Below are positions 11,346 to 22,913 of a DNA stretch of 64,000 nucleotides, in pieces. Source of the stretch: Trileptium ribeirensis (lineage: Eukaryota; Nematoda; Enoplea; Enoplida; Thoracostomopsidae); NCBI GenBank assembly GCA_030248225.1, contig JASANE010001468.1, positions 1-64,000 of the forward strand, read 5' to 3'. The translations under genes were made by a program, and so were the position numbers. The notes below the pieces were generated by a model, which worked only from the letters and a program-made list of their open reading frames with translations, did no database searches and was not told where the DNA came from. Numbering within the stretch: position 1 is the stretch's first letter; every line of letters starts with the position of its first letter.

Positions 11346-12657
11346 GATTCAACGAGAGATGACAATGAGGAGATTAAGATGTCCCAGAATATCAGGCCAA
11401 GCAAGAAGGACGTTGCTATGGCTGAAGAAGTAGTGAGCGTAGATAAACTAAGATGGGCAGTGTCAAGTTTTGGTTCTTTTAAGAGCCCAGGTGTTGATGG
11501 TATCAACCCAATATTATTGAAAATGGGCTTTGATGAAATTAGCCACATCTTAATGAAAATAATTAAGGAATCTATAGCTACAGGATATATACCTAAGGCA
11601 TGGAAGGAAGCACTAGTTTCGTTTATACCGAAACCAGGGAAGGATAATTATTTAGATCCGAAGAGCTTCAGACCTATCTGCCTTACATCGTTTCTATTGA
11701 AGACGGCGGAAAGACTGGTGGATAGGTACTTAAGGGGCAAGTTTTGTGGTAGGATTCATGAATATCAACATGCGTATCAAAAAGGGAAGAGCACTACTAC
11801 AGCTCTTCATGGTCTAATAAGTAGATTAGAAAGTGGGCTAAACCAAGGTAAGCATAGGATTGCGGTATTTCTCGATATAGGTGGAGCCTTTGATAGAACA
11901 ACACATGAAACTTCGACGTGCATTTGGCAAATTTGGAATTAATGCCACTATTAGCAAGTGGTTGAGCAATCTTGTTGGCATCAGGTGGGCTACAGCGACA
12001 ATGGTCACGTCATCAGTAAGATTCCGATTAGGACGAGGGAGCACACATGGAGGAGTGTTACCACCCTTGTTGTGGACTTTAGTAATTGACGATTTGCTAA
12101 GAAATATAAATACAGCGGACTTATATATACAGGCATACTCAGATGACGTAGCTATGCTCACCAGTAGCAAAAATCTGGACGTCAATGTTAGGAGAATTCA
12201 GAAAAATCTAACACTTCTTGGAAAATGGTGTACAGAAAAGGGTTTAAAAGTAAATCCAGCTAAAAGTAATGTGCTAGTTCTTTCAAGAAGCAGAACGCTC
12301 AATCGAGATATAAAGCTTAAACTATTTGACGAAGTTTTACCTGTAACTAATACAGTCAAGTACCTTGGAGTGGTGATTGATAACAAATTACTATGGAGAG
12401 ATCATATAGAACTGGTCGTGAAAAAAGGGGTCAGTACACTAATGGCATGTAGAGGAATAATTGGAAAGACATGGGGAATTAAACCTAAGATTTTATGGTA
12501 TATTTATAATAGCATCGTACTTCCATCCGTGTGTTACGGTGCTGTAGTCTGGTGGCATAAAATCCAACTTAAAACATATGCAAGAAAGCTTGCGAAAGTA
12601 TCCAGATTAGCCTGTATCATGATGACCGGTGCCATGTAATCGACACCGACGTTAGGA
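11346..12657 (+). pseudogene. Element B reverse transcriptase
   Basis: This copies element RNA into DNA at the nicked target. Blocks in order: KSPGVDGINPILL, GYIPKAWKEALVSFIPKPGK, FRPICLTSFLLKTAERLVDRYL, HAYQKGKSTTTALH, FLDIGGAFD (first catalytic Asp), then after a frameshift near 11,900-11,940 GGVLPPLLWTLVIDDLL, AYSDDVAML (the YxDD catalytic pair, codons at 12,136-12,147), GLKVNPAKS and KYLGVVIDNKL. The thumb-like region ends MTGAM followed by a TAA at 12,637-12,639 in frame with the RNase H ORF. In the related copy A the corresponding residues read TGAMRST, so this TAA is a mutation. The catalytic residues survive, but one frameshift and one stop make it inactive as read. Confidence 0.88.
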
Positions 12658-13746
12658 ATGGAAGTTTTATTAAATGTTTTGCCACTAGTCATAGAAGAAG
12701 GTATAAAAGAGTTGCATAGGATTCAATGTATATGTCCGCATACACTTGATGTAATTCAAGGGTATCATGCTGATACAGAAGAAATTAGGAATGAATTGCC
12801 TGTACTCAACTTCCCTTGCGACTATATGTCATCACAAATAGCGGATGAGTGTACTTGGCACACAGTTGTTCCAAGCTGTGAGGGATGGCTACATGAGACT
12901 AGGCGACTTAGAGAGAAGTCTGATAACACTATAATATGTTATACAGATGGATCTCTTGTGAATCTCCAGGGGAAAACTTCCACTGGGGCAGGATTCTCTA
13001 TTGGGACAAGAAACCACGTATACTCATTAGGTGCATATATAAGTGTTTTTCAAGCAGAAATATATGCGATAAAAGCTTGTGTAGACAATAACATAGAAAA
13101 TAAAACGCGCAATATGAATATAAGAATCTTTTCAGACAGCCGTGCTGCTCTCAAAGTACTTGAGGCTGACCTGGTTAGAGAATTGTCCAAACAGAATGAG
13201 GTATCACTTATATGGGTACCAGGTCATAGTAATATAGAAGGAAATGAAACAGCTGATCAGCTAGCCCGAAGAGGTTCATCAAAGCTACCTGTAGGACCAG
13301 AACCTATCCTTCCAATCTCAAGGAAGGAAGTTGTAACAAGGATAAAATCTTGGCTACACAGAAAGTTTGTTACTAGATGGATGCAGGAAGCAACGTGTAA
13401 ACAGACAAAGAGTATCATTAGTACGCCGAATAAGAAATATAGTAATTATTTGTTAGGATTAACGAAAGACAGAATAAGACAGTGCGTTCAGGGAATAACG
13501 GGGCATAGCTGGCTAAACTTCCACCTACATAAGTTAAAAGTTACAGGAAATAAACATTGCTCTCATTGTGGCATCGACGAGACATCAGAACACTTCCTGT
13601 GTGCTTGTCCTAGGTTTGCAGAGAGTCGGAGAGAAATTCTAGGGAATACAGTAATTAATATAGAAGGCTTAAGAGATTACAACATTAAAAAGTTATGTAG
13701 GTTTATTATCAGTACTGGTAGTCTTGCTGTCGAAAACCATTATTAA
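12658..13746 (+). pseudogene. Element B RNase H and C-terminal Cys/His knuckle
   Basis: A 362-residue open frame continuous in phase with the upstream reverse transcriptase. It has a type I RNase H domain with all expected acidic residues: ICYTDGS (D97), FQAEIYAIKA (E134), IFSDSRAAL (D160) and GNETADQLA (D200), plus WVPGHSN (H190). The domain degrades the RNA strand during element synthesis. It is followed by GPEPILPIS and a linker, and by CSHCGIDETSEHFLC near residues 301-315, a C-x2-C-x7-H-x2-C pattern typical of the tail of I-like and R1-like polyproteins. The ATG at 12,658 is internal to the original polyprotein, not a true start. As an isolated ORF it is intact; the polyprotein is not. 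Confidence 0.88.
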
Positions 13747-13919
13747 AACGGAATACGTTTTAGGTAATCCAAGATAAGGTAACACTTTGCACTTTAACAG
13801 TTTTTAAATCCCAGATTCTGACGTCATTCGCAGTTTAACGGGCTGATGCAATGGACGTGTCATTCATGTTCCCGCATGTTTTTCTAGCCCAGTATAATCA
13901 AATCTAATCTATCTAATCT

Positions 13920-13930
13920 AGTTGGCACTG
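13920..13930. repeat. Right target-site duplication of element B
   Basis: AGTTGGCACTG, identical to 11,335-11,345. Element A resumes directly after it. Confidence 0.8.
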
Positions 13931-14770
13931 TTCACGACAAAATCTATAGTGGAAGAATACTTCTTGGATGCTTCCTTGATATAGGTGGAGCTTTTGATAA
14001 CACGAATCTATCATCGTTCGAGCAAGCGTTTAGGAACTTTGGGTTATCCAAAATAGTGAGCAACTGGCTCAGAAATTTACTTCTAAGTAAGAAAGCCACT
14101 GCCAGACTGCGCGGAACACCCGTCACAGCCAATGTGCGGAGAGGAAGCCGTCGGGGCGGCGTTCTGTCACCTTTGCTTTGGTGCAAGGTGATAAACAGCC
14201 TCCTTGTTCAATTGAACGTAAAAACACTCATGCACAGGCATACTCAAATGACGTTGCAATAATATGTAATGGGCCAGATGTATCATCAATAAAGCGTCTG
14301 ATAAACTCAGTCCTCAAGAAGGTTTGCCGATGATGTCTTAAACATGGGATGTTCCACAACAGCCGCAAAGTACCAGATTTCCCTCGTCTGTTATTGGGAA
14401 GGGAACAAATCCCTTAGTCACAGAAATATAGTACGTTGGGGTTATGATTGACTCTAAACTTAGTTGGATGTCTCAAGTCTTCATTGTGGCGAAGGCAAAG
14501 AAAGCCACTACGAAATGCAGAAGCTGTGTTGGGAAGTCATGGGCCATAAAGCCCAACTCCCAACTATGGGTTTACGACACGGTGTTTCTGAATATACTCC
14601 AATATCGGGTATTAATATGGTGGCACAAACTCAACATAGGTTTCTTTGCAAAGAAATTAGAAGAGGTGACGCGACTGAGTTTGCTGATGACAACTGGGGC
14701 AATGCGATCTACCCAACCATGAATTTACAAGCAGTGCTATGCGTTCCACCTGCTGAGATATCGCTATAAC
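13931..14770 (+). pseudogene. Element A reverse transcriptase, 3' part
   Basis: This resumes the reverse transcriptase of element A after the B insertion: FLDIGGAFDNTN, LSKIVSNWLRNLLLSKKATA, RRGGVLSPLLW. The catalytic motif reads AYSNDVAII at about 14,236-14,262, so the first Asp of the YxDD pair has become Asn. Downstream pieces in shifting frames include IDSKLSWMSQ and KEIRRGDATEF/AMRSTQP. At least four frame changes occur between 14,250 and 14,770. Overlapping ORFs at 14,444-14,722 and 14,464-14,769 are successive frames of the same decayed region. Confidence 0.75.
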
Positions 14771-15323
14771 ACGAGGCCATGGTCTGCTACCATAGGTCAC
14801 TGGAATATATATTTAAATAATTACAGTAGAAGACATTTAAACGTTGATCACCTGGTACAGTTGGTGCCAAGTATTCAGTTACCATGCGATCGCATGCCTA
14901 AAGCATTGGTTGATGCACCACCATGGAGAGTCATTACTAAACGGTGAAAAGTAGGACACGGTCCTCACTCACTGAAGAACAAAACACCATCAATTGCTAC
15001 ACAGATGGTTCTAGATTGGACTGCCTAACGGACCACATATCGGTACTGGCATGTTCATAGAAAACATGTTAAGACACTCCTGTTCACTAGATTGTGCTGA
15101 CTCAGTGTTTCAGGATGAAGTCTATGCCATGGACTGCTCTTACATGCTACAACAGAACAATCTGAGGAACAAATCTATATGTATCAATTTAGACAGCCAG
15201 GTGGCAATTCAGGCCATTTCTGGAAGACACGTACGTCCAGACTAGTACTCAACTGCATTAACAGTCTCAGATCACTAGCGTTATGTTAAGATGGATTCCT
15301 GGACATGAAGGATATATATGTAA
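14771..15323 (+). pseudogene. Element A RNase H, truncated
   Basis: From about 14,990 the frames give NCYTDGSRL, then VFQDEVYAMDCSYML, NLRNKSICINLDSQVAIQAISG (ORF 15,051-15,245) and finally LRWIPGHEGY at about 15,290-15,315. These match the first three RNase H blocks and the W-x-P-G-H motif of element B. The last catalytic block (GNExAD) is missing because RepD begins here. The sequence between 14,771 and 14,990 aligns in position with the reverse transcriptase to RNase H linker but is too decayed to read. Confidence 0.65.
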
Positions 15324-16360
15324 TATCGACGTGACGCTACTGCATTACGCACTTCCACAAACGTAATGTCCATACGACCCCGGCTAACGTGAATTCAAGG
15401 CAGACATATTGGGTTGAATTAATTTTTCTTTTCGGGTCGGGTCAGACCCAAGAAATTACGGAGCTTAGCAAGCCGCAGGAGCGCTTCACAGGATGTGTTC
15501 TGATCCTGCCGGACGGGTTGCGCACGCAGCATAAGAGCTACTACCTTTGCGGTCCTCAGGGAGGTCTGCTCCGTCACCTGCTCACAGGCCAAAGAGACCA
15601 TACCGCTATTCCCTATCCACGTTTAACCGGGAAGTGTATTAAGACGGCATTTGGATTAGATTAATTTTACTATTTTCCTGAACGGTTAATTTATTTAGCC
15701 AGTGGCCCCCACTAGTGTGCGACAAATCTCTAGACGTTTAACGTCGGATTCGCGTGCAATTTCCTATGCTGGGCGCTCAGCGCGAGTCTTTTAATTTTGC
15801 GTCGACTTTTCCCTATCAGTCGCACGAGCCGTACTCACACAGTAATATAATTGAATCGGCGAGCCACCCTAAGGTTTGCTTCTTCGATGCGCGTGTCAAA
15901 CCTGAACGTGGGTCGTCGACAGGGGTGACGGATTTCAAACAGCTTTTGAACGAATATCTATCGCTACTCGGGTCAGCAAAACACTTGGACACATTGGGTT
16001 TTTGATTGAGCATTTATTGATGAGTCGAAATTTGGATATAAACATATACTTATAAATACAGGCGAATACAACAGGTACAATGTCACTAATATGGTACGCT
16101 ATTAAGAGGATGAGCAGGGTGATTAGCGGGTAAGTTGCGGAGTCATCGCCTTTTTCACGGAACTCTCACGGCTGATTCAAATCACGGCGTGTACTGCTAA
16201 GCCTTTTCCAATGACAGCTGCGCTTACCTTACTTATTAAAAATGGGCCACGTTCAAAGCAAATACCGGTAAGTTCTATGGTTAGTTATCGATAAAAAGGC
16301 GCCATTCAACTAACTACTCGCTCGACACTACGAATTGCTACTAGAGGGTACTCCGACAAA
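15319..16360 (+). repeat. Dispersed repeat RepD, diverged third copy
   Basis: Starts TGTAATATCGACGTGACGCT and follows, with many small indels, the sequence at 54,311-55,150 of the right palindrome arm. Shared landmarks include TTTTTCTTTTCGGGTCGG, CACAGGATGTGTTCTGATCC, AAAGAGACCATACCGCTATTC, CGACAAATCTCTAGACGTTTAACGTCG and a TATTGA end region. Indels are not multiples of three, so the ORFs read through it (such as 15,389-15,664) are unlikely to be genes. The 3' limit is uncertain. RepD could be an LTR-like or satellite-like unit; I see no internal coding domain. Confidence 0.65.
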
Positions 16361-18580
16361 ATGACAGGTCCAGGTAAGCGAAAGGCGGTATAACAATTGT
16401 TGTGAATGAGGCGTGGGGGGACGAAGCGTACAAAGGCAAATTTGAGGGACTCAATCTTGCTCATCCTAATTACGAGATATGGTACATGATAAGTAAGCAT
16501 TTGTAAATGTGGTAAAGTAGCGATCGGATTAACGTACGGCAAAGTATCATAACAAACGAGAAATAGTATATATTGACAAAACGGTAAGTTTGGGAGGTAA
16601 TCATTGGTACGACTCATGAATTTCCTTTTTTTCCTATTGCGACAATAGTGCGATATCATTTTTCTTCCTACTTGCATACATACATACTTACGGTGACCAT
16701 AAAAATGATAATTTCAGTTGGTTGTATAGACATAACTGGCTAATTTTAGTTTTAATTCCTTACAAAATCACTTTACAAGTATGGTGGCAAAACGGTAAAA
16801 TTTGGTCTTAAATTGCGGCTAATCCATAATCTAAATAACTGCCAAAAACGGACTTTTCGTGTCCATACACGTGAGCTAAAATGATACTGGAATTGGTCGG
16901 GTGGACTTAGCTTTCGAACAGCTTATAGGTTCCGGTAGACTGAGGTTGGGACCGAATGTTCTAATTTGTTAAATTTTCCTAATCCCCAAATTATTACTAA
17001 AATTCGCTGGGTGAGGCATATATAGAACTTGAGTAATATTCGGTTCGGTTTAACTCGCAATTTCATCCAACTTATTGTGGCGATCCAGACGAACTCCTAC
17101 CAAGTTTACGAAAGCGTTGAGGGCGTTGCCTTGGCCCTCAGCCTCCATGACTATAATAAACGTAGAAAGTAACTCGGTGTTTGACGGTAATTCGATCAAG
17201 GGGTACTGCTCTACAATTAGGTGCAGACCTACAGGCTTACAGATGCATCGTGAACTAACGGGGTTTGTTCAATTTGAACTAAAAAATCGTACTAATTCGG
17301 CGGTTTGCTTATCCGAGTTGAAAAAGGACTAAAGATCTGATTAATGCGACCATGACAGATTTCCTTGATCTATGACGAACACTATACGCTTAAACGTGCA
17401 AGTAGGCCACTACCGAAGTAATGAGCCTTTCTGGAGCATTCCTAATTTCTACGAATTCGAACGGGCTAGCAAACTTGGCTCTAATTTGATTTCCTGTAAT
17501 AACTTAACGTGAAGATTGTTATGAAAATATCGGATCGTTCCTTATTGTTATTACGTAGAGGCAGAAACGTGGGGTGAGCGACAAGTTGGGGCGAGTCCCT
17601 GGTTTGTGACACAACCAATAAATACTGTGAATTCAGTTAACTTCTGTGAATTGGGCGACTATACATTATCATTATACACATTTCATGTCAACTCCAGGGC
17701 GTAGGGACTCGGGTTAAGATTGCTTTTAGGTACCTATAAATTTAACCAGAACGAGAACTATTTGTAGCGATGCCTCATTGGTCATCGGCGCTATCCTAAA
17801 AATACTGGAACTTATGTTATTTTGCCTTGAAAACGGCTGTCGAAAAGAACTCTATTTGGTACTAAGATTGAATCAACATTTCTAGCGTTTCCTACTTGAC
17901 AAAGTGAGTCAGTAAGCGGAGGCCCCGGTTGTCGGCACAGCCGTAACAATTTTATTAACTGTAATTCGCCCTATTTGTGTCTTTAAATTGCTCGGGTTCC
18001 TCGTTCTCAACCGAGATTTTGGCTACGATTCGGTTGGGGCTGGGGAAAACATATAATTTTCAATAACTTTCTAATTTGCCTGCATTTCTCTGTGAAATTT
18101 TGCACAGGGGTTGGGATTAACCTTATTTGTCGATTGACTAGGACCAGGTCAACGGTCCTCACAAAACAAAAATTTGGTCCGTTGGACCGACACCCGATAG
18201 ACCCGTCATCGCATCTAACGACATCGTCAATTTTGTTACTTAGAAAGTTTGCAACTGCTACTGAATTTACCAACCCTGGTAAATTTAATATTTTCATTGC
18301 AGCGGCCGTATATCGGAGATTCAAGTCTCGGACGGCTTTTGTGCTGAACTAATGACTACCAAATGTACAGAGGAGAAACGAAATATAGAGCTGAGAGCTC
18401 AGAAAACATATGCCAACGCTGAACCAAAACCGGCTTACAAAACTGTATACACAGCAAAGGAATCTGTGAGATTTGTGTAAAACCTGAGCGGCTTTTGCGC
18501 TGCTCGGGTTTAATTTTTCTATAACTTCTGAACGAGCCAAGGCTTTGCCGGGCTCAATAGCTCCAATGGAAGGCCTAACG
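16361..18580. other. No recognised gene
   Basis: Short ORFs at 16306-16677 (-), 17075-17332 (+), 18007-18324 (-) and 18092-18352 (+) lack known motifs. The sequence has a slightly different texture (many GGTC/GACC words), but I could not place it in a repeat family of this window. Confidence 0.4.
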
Positions 18581-18589
18581 GGCATCTAT

Positions 18590-18850
18590 TTGTGTGGTAA
18601 AAATCATTAAAATTCCTGGAGTAAGTTTTAAGTTGCTGACACTTGGAGTTTTGGGTAGGGGCGGACCCCTATCGGGTCGTCGGGTTTGTGATTCCGACTT
18701 GATAATGTTGTTTTAGGCTGGTGTCCGGCAGCGGACACTCTTACAGAGAAAGGGCGAGAGTTCCAACGAAATTCCTGGAAAGAATCTTAAAATATTTCGA
18801 TTTTACATTTTTTGGTGGGGGCAGGCCCCTTTAAGGCCGTCGATAAGTCT
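18590..18850. repeat. Diverged tandem pair of about 160 bp
   Basis: Two units share the order AAATTCCTGGA, a T/A-rich stretch, then GGGTAGGGGCGGACCCCTAT...GGTCGTCGGG (first, about 18,612-18,690) and GGTGGGGGCAGGCCCCTTTA...GGCCGTCGAT (second, about 18,769-18,845). Each contains a small GC-rich hairpin (GGGGCGGACCCC or GGGGCAGGCCCC). Confidence 0.45.
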
Positions 18851-20670
18851 AGGCGGTTAATCTATACCTCCCTGTCCACACTTCGGATCCTATGACTCGC
18901 CGTCCATCCAATCGCAAAAGCAAGCCAAAACGGTAAAAGAGTTAAGAAACTAAAACCATAATAGTAATAAACAACCGAACCATAATCTGCAAAACAACCG
19001 AACTCTGCGCTGCCGAAGTCGAACTGAACGCGGCAGAGCTAGAGCAGCTCTGCTGAAATACTAAAATTTTGAAAATTCGAATTTTTGAATTTTGGACGGT
19101 TAAAGTGCTTATTCAGCAGTTTTGAAGCGATTTGACCCCATTTTCTAACCTTTAAATAAATATTCTTATCGGAGTAAATTCCGATCAATTTTGGACTAAA
19201 TTTAATATAAAATTCTGCGCAATTAACGTGATTTATTACCCTGTTTACATTAATTTAATATAAGGCCTTCATAACTTTAAACTAGGTTTCTAGAAACTTC
19301 TAGCAACAATATTAGCTCAGAAAGTCAAAGTTCGGTGGCCGGCAGTGTTAAACTAATTGTAGCTGCCGAAGTTTATATAAATCATCCAATTCGGCACTAA
19401 ACTTAAACAACTGACACAGAACTTCAGCTTTATTTAAACAGCATATAAATTTTACATCGATCTTCCAACCGAAATTTATTTATTTAAGCAGCTCAGTACT
19501 TGCTGGTCTCGGCGACTATAAAAGTTACTGCTTTGGATGTTGTCGTTTACATTAACTAGCTGGGACGCTACCAACGCCGATATAACTCTGCTATTAACTA
19601 GAAGGTTAAAATTGTTGATATAAAACTAAGGCTGCAGTAGTTCTGCCGAGTATCAAAGTTGCCACTTTTATATTAATTTTATATGAGACTACTGATAAGA
19701 GACATGCGGAAGTCTTAATATTAGCTGCAAGTTTTACAGAAACTCCACAACAAACTACTATCGAATTGCTACGGACTTGCGATCAATGTTTACTTAATGG
19801 AAGTCTTCAGCTTACAAACGAATGTACTAGAGAAGAAGCAGCCATATATACCGCGGCGGGACAATTGCTACATAAAATTAATATTAACTCTTTTGTCTGT
19901 TTAATGAACTACCAAAGTTATACCAAAAGAAGATACTCGAGTGCTTGGAGACAGTGTCCAACGAAGGAAATGTGGCTTAAGTAAACAAGCGAGGGCAAAG
20001 GGGTAAAAGAGGGCGCAGTTCCCTCGGCAGTGGCCGGAGTGCCAAAATAAACCCAGATTCGGACTCATTATGTCCGTCCGGTGACGCTGATATGTAACAG
20101 GACCACGTTCGGTCGACCGGGGAGAAGTGGGCTCCCGGGGGACCTATGCCACATTTTTCCAAAAATTGGGGTGTTTTAAACGGCTCCCAGGGTTCGGGGT
20201 ACATTTTTCTAGGGTACTATGTATATATTTGTGCTCGTCTCGTTAAGGGGAATCCAACGAGGGGTTACACGCCAATCAGGGCGTTACTCCTGACATTTTC
20301 ACGGGAGGGGGCACAGCGGGACCGGTCCGGGCTGAAAAGAGAGCCTCGGATCTAGGGATTACAACGATACCCTGTACATGTGTTTGCGTTTAATATTAGT
20401 TAAGATATTTAATTTGTTGTGTTTAAATCGCTTACGTATATACTTATTTACCCATAAGTTCGTGGATCCGGGTCCACAAAGCCGGTCTTATTAGAAAGGC
20501 CGTAAAATTTCCTACCAAAAATGTTGAGTTTCGAATTTTCGAATTCCCAAAGGTTCCGGAGTTATGGGCCGGAGCCGATATTTCTGATACCAAATTTTCA
20601 TTTTAAAGTTTGTCTTATCTTAGTAACTTGTCCAGTGACAATGATAACATTGAACACTGGGAATCTTAAT
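18851..20670. other. No recognised gene
   Basis: This is AT-rich with occasional GC-rich patches. ORFs at 19,766-19,984 (+), 19,977-20,204 (-), 20,146-20,355 (+) and 20,521-20,763 (+) have no motif I recognise. GGTTCCGG-type words near 20,553 resemble hAT element ends, but no terminus is present. Confidence 0.4.
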
Positions 20671-20676
20671 ATTTTA

Positions 20677-21747
20677 GGTTTGTACTTATATTTTTTAGAA
20701 AATTTGCTCATTCGCTGTTCGCTCTACGGCGAACAGCCATATTTTTCGGTCCTCATTCGTTAGGACAGTCGTGAAGGGTATCCGTCACTGCCAGACTTTC
20801 CTACAATTTGCAACAAGTTTCGCAGTCCTACCATGCGGGGTAGGACTATTCCTACGTATATGTCAGGTTCGGCGGGGAGTCGTACCATCCTACATTTCCA
20901 CAAGTCGAGTATGGCAAGAGCTCGCGATACTCGCGACCTATAAAAATACTAATTTATATGGCTAAATTTTCCTTAAAATCATGCTGAACGAAACAAACTA
21001 TTTCCGATTACCTGTACCTCCAAACTTATAAAGTACAAAAGTATAACAATGCGTAATAATCGTCATACAAATGGTACAAAATTACAATGGAAATCGGCGC
21101 TTTTATGGTCACTATTACAACAAAAGGTACATCTATGGTTCACAAGAGTTATGTCAGGTTCGGCGGGGAGTCGTACCATCCTACATTTCCACAAGTCGAG
21201 TATGGCAAGAGCTCGCGATACTCGCGACCTATAAAAATACTAATTTATATGGCTAAATTTTCCTTAAAATCATGCTGAACGAAACAAACTATTTCCGATT
21301 ACCTGTACCTCCAAACTTATAAAGTACAAAAGTATAACAATGCGTAATAATCGTCATACAAATGGTACAAAATTACAATGGAAATCGGCGCTTTTATGGT
21401 CACTATTACAACAAAAGGTACATCTATGGTACAACTATATACTTTCACAATCAATGGTACAATATCATGATAATCGCGAAAATGGTACAAACTTATATCA
21501 AGATACAGACGCTTTTACGGCCTTTAACAGCACAACATGGTATGAATATAACGATCATAAAACGGTATGCAATCATGACAAAATATAGGCGCTTTTATGG
21601 CCTTTAACAATGCAATAGTATGGTATGAATATGGTACACGCAAATATATATTACGATCATAATTATACGAATCAAGCGATTGATACGTGCCTTTATGGCC
21701 ATGGTACAACAAACGATGGTAACGGTACTATATACAGATATATATCT
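20677..21747 (+). repeat. RepC copy 1, with internal 291-bp tandem duplication
   Basis: Begins ACTTATATTTTTTAGAAAATTTGCTCATTCG followed by a conserved hairpin (GCTGTTCGC/GGCGAACAGC), then a stretch rich in ATGGTAC and GCGCTTTTATGGCC words. The same order occurs at 22,914-23,760. Within this copy, 20,860-21,150 is repeated without visible difference at 21,151-21,430. The many overlapping small ORFs (21,049-21,256, 21,340-21,607 and others) result from this duplication and are not treated as genes. Confidence 0.75.
20860..21430. repeat. Recent tandem duplication, period 291 bp
   Basis: Unit 1 starts at 20,860 and unit 2 at 21,151, both ATGTCAGGTTCGGCGGGGAG. By eye they stay identical to ATCTATGGT at 21,430, where unit 2 diverges. 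Identity suggests a recent event or a local assembly repeat. Confidence 0.85.
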
Positions 21748-22913
21748 CAGGGAGTAACCGGAATTCCGGTTCCGGCGAAAATCGTGTTCTGGTTGCGGTT
21801 TCGGCAAAGGGCAAAAACCATACTGGAACCGGAATTCCGGTTTAAAAAGTTTGTTTGAAATTTTACACGTTTTTTGCTTCATCTGTGATCGAAACATAGT
21901 AATATATATTATACAATGATCAAGCTCCAATACAACCAAGCAAAAGAAAAGATTAACTAAGCAATTAGACGTTTGAAACGTAAGTAGGGCACATAATTTT
22001 GGTTGAAAATTTCCATAATAACCTGCAGGAGTTTGTTAACAAATCAAAGCCACGTCGATACCTGTAGCAGCTATTTTACACATCCAGAAGTCTGTGGGGT
22101 ACGTTTGAATTAAACCGGTCCAACTCTGTAACAGAGTATGGAATACGCAGAAGTACTTAGGGTATGATTGGCCAACATAAATTGCTTCAAGAACCCGCCA
22201 ATGCGCTTGTAAACTTGGTAAATCAGTCTAAATTAAAGTAAGCTAACGTTATCTGCAACGCAGCTAGAAACTGCTTTCTTGGCAAAGAACTGTATTTATT
22301 GAAACTGTGCGAGCAGCATCACAGTGTGTCTCATTTATAGCATTCTGATTAGAAAGTTATCATCATTATCATCTAACTTACGGGCACTAGCCTAAACCGT
22401 GTCCCTGACCACTGATCAGAAAATTACCTTCTATCTATTATTTTCTCTTAGAATCATATAAACCAATAATTTCAAGTTTCCTACACAACATGTAACAAAC
22501 GTATGTGTAGTAAAGGAAAGCGACTGGAGACAGAGCGAAAGTGTGTATTCTACGCTCCAAGCTTTGTAAGCATATTCGATTTGACGCAGTATAGGCAATG
22601 GTGTATAGTGGAAGGCATTTTTTGCTCTGGGCGTCCAAAAATCGACATATTTGATCGATAAATAAACATTATTAGCTTCCTCAGTCTTTTTAAAGTTTCA
22701 GAAAGGCAATAATACCACCGCAATACATTACGTAAGTTTAATGTAAAAGTTATTTTTGATGCATTTTAAATCCACTATACCTTGATTTCTTCCTTCATCT
22801 GTTTTACTTTATATAAATTTCGAAGACCAAGTTCCGGTTCGGGATCCGGTTTAAATGGACGGTTCCGGTTGCTGGTTTCGGTTCCGGCAAATTTCGGCTC
22901 CGGTTATTCCCTG
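21748..22913 (+). mobile_element. hAT-like non-autonomous element, copy 1
   Basis: Left end CAGGGAGTAACCGGAATTCC and right end GGTTATTCCCTG form imperfect terminal inverted repeats, with subterminal TTCCGG clusters at both ends. The interior aligns with 33,488-34,910 (shared wording such as TTGCTTCATCTGTG, TGTAGCAGCTATTTTACACA, AATTAAACCGGTCCAACTC, TAGAAAGTTATCATCATTATC). No transposase ORF is present. It is 1,166 bp, about 257 bp shorter than the other copy, which has one more internal repeat unit. The 8 bp on each side (ATATATCT and GTCTTTTC) do not match, and both flanks are RepC sequence. Confidence 0.75.

Larger units (their letters stand above)
11346..13919 (+). mobile_element. I-like non-LTR retrotransposon B, 5'-truncated insertion
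   Basis: This is a 2,574-bp element bounded by AGTTGGCACTG direct repeats. It starts just upstream of the reverse transcriptase (ORF1 and endonuclease are missing, as in common 5' truncation) and ends in an imperfect ATCT-type tail (AATCTAATCTATCTAATCT). It carries the reverse transcriptase, RNase H and a C-terminal Cys/His knuckle in a better preserved state than its host element A. About 170 bp of 3' UTR separate the last stop from the tail. Confidence 0.8.
9280..15323 (+). mobile_element. I-like non-LTR retrotransposon A, split by element B
   Basis: An old element runs ORF1 (9.3-9.8 kb), endonuclease (9.84-10.54), 5' part of the reverse transcriptase (10.95-11.345), then after the 2.57-kb insertion of element B resumes at 13,931 with the rest of the reverse transcriptase and part of RNase H. 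It ends where RepD begins at about 15.32 kb, so its 3' end and tail are not seen. Continuity is shown by the spacing: the number of residues from KSTTT to FLDIGGAFD across the insertion equals that in element B once one base of frameshift is allowed. Many stops, frameshifts and changed catalytic residues show it is long dead. Confidence 0.75.

Noticed and set aside
11220..11942. Single 240-residue reverse transcriptase protein
   Set aside because: The ORF repeats the ERLIDRYL / HAYLFGKSTTT block. It spans the junction between element A and inserted element B and is not one native protein.
20860..21430. CRISPR-like array
   Set aside because: The units are 291 bp and contiguous without spacers, and the sequence context is eukaryotic.
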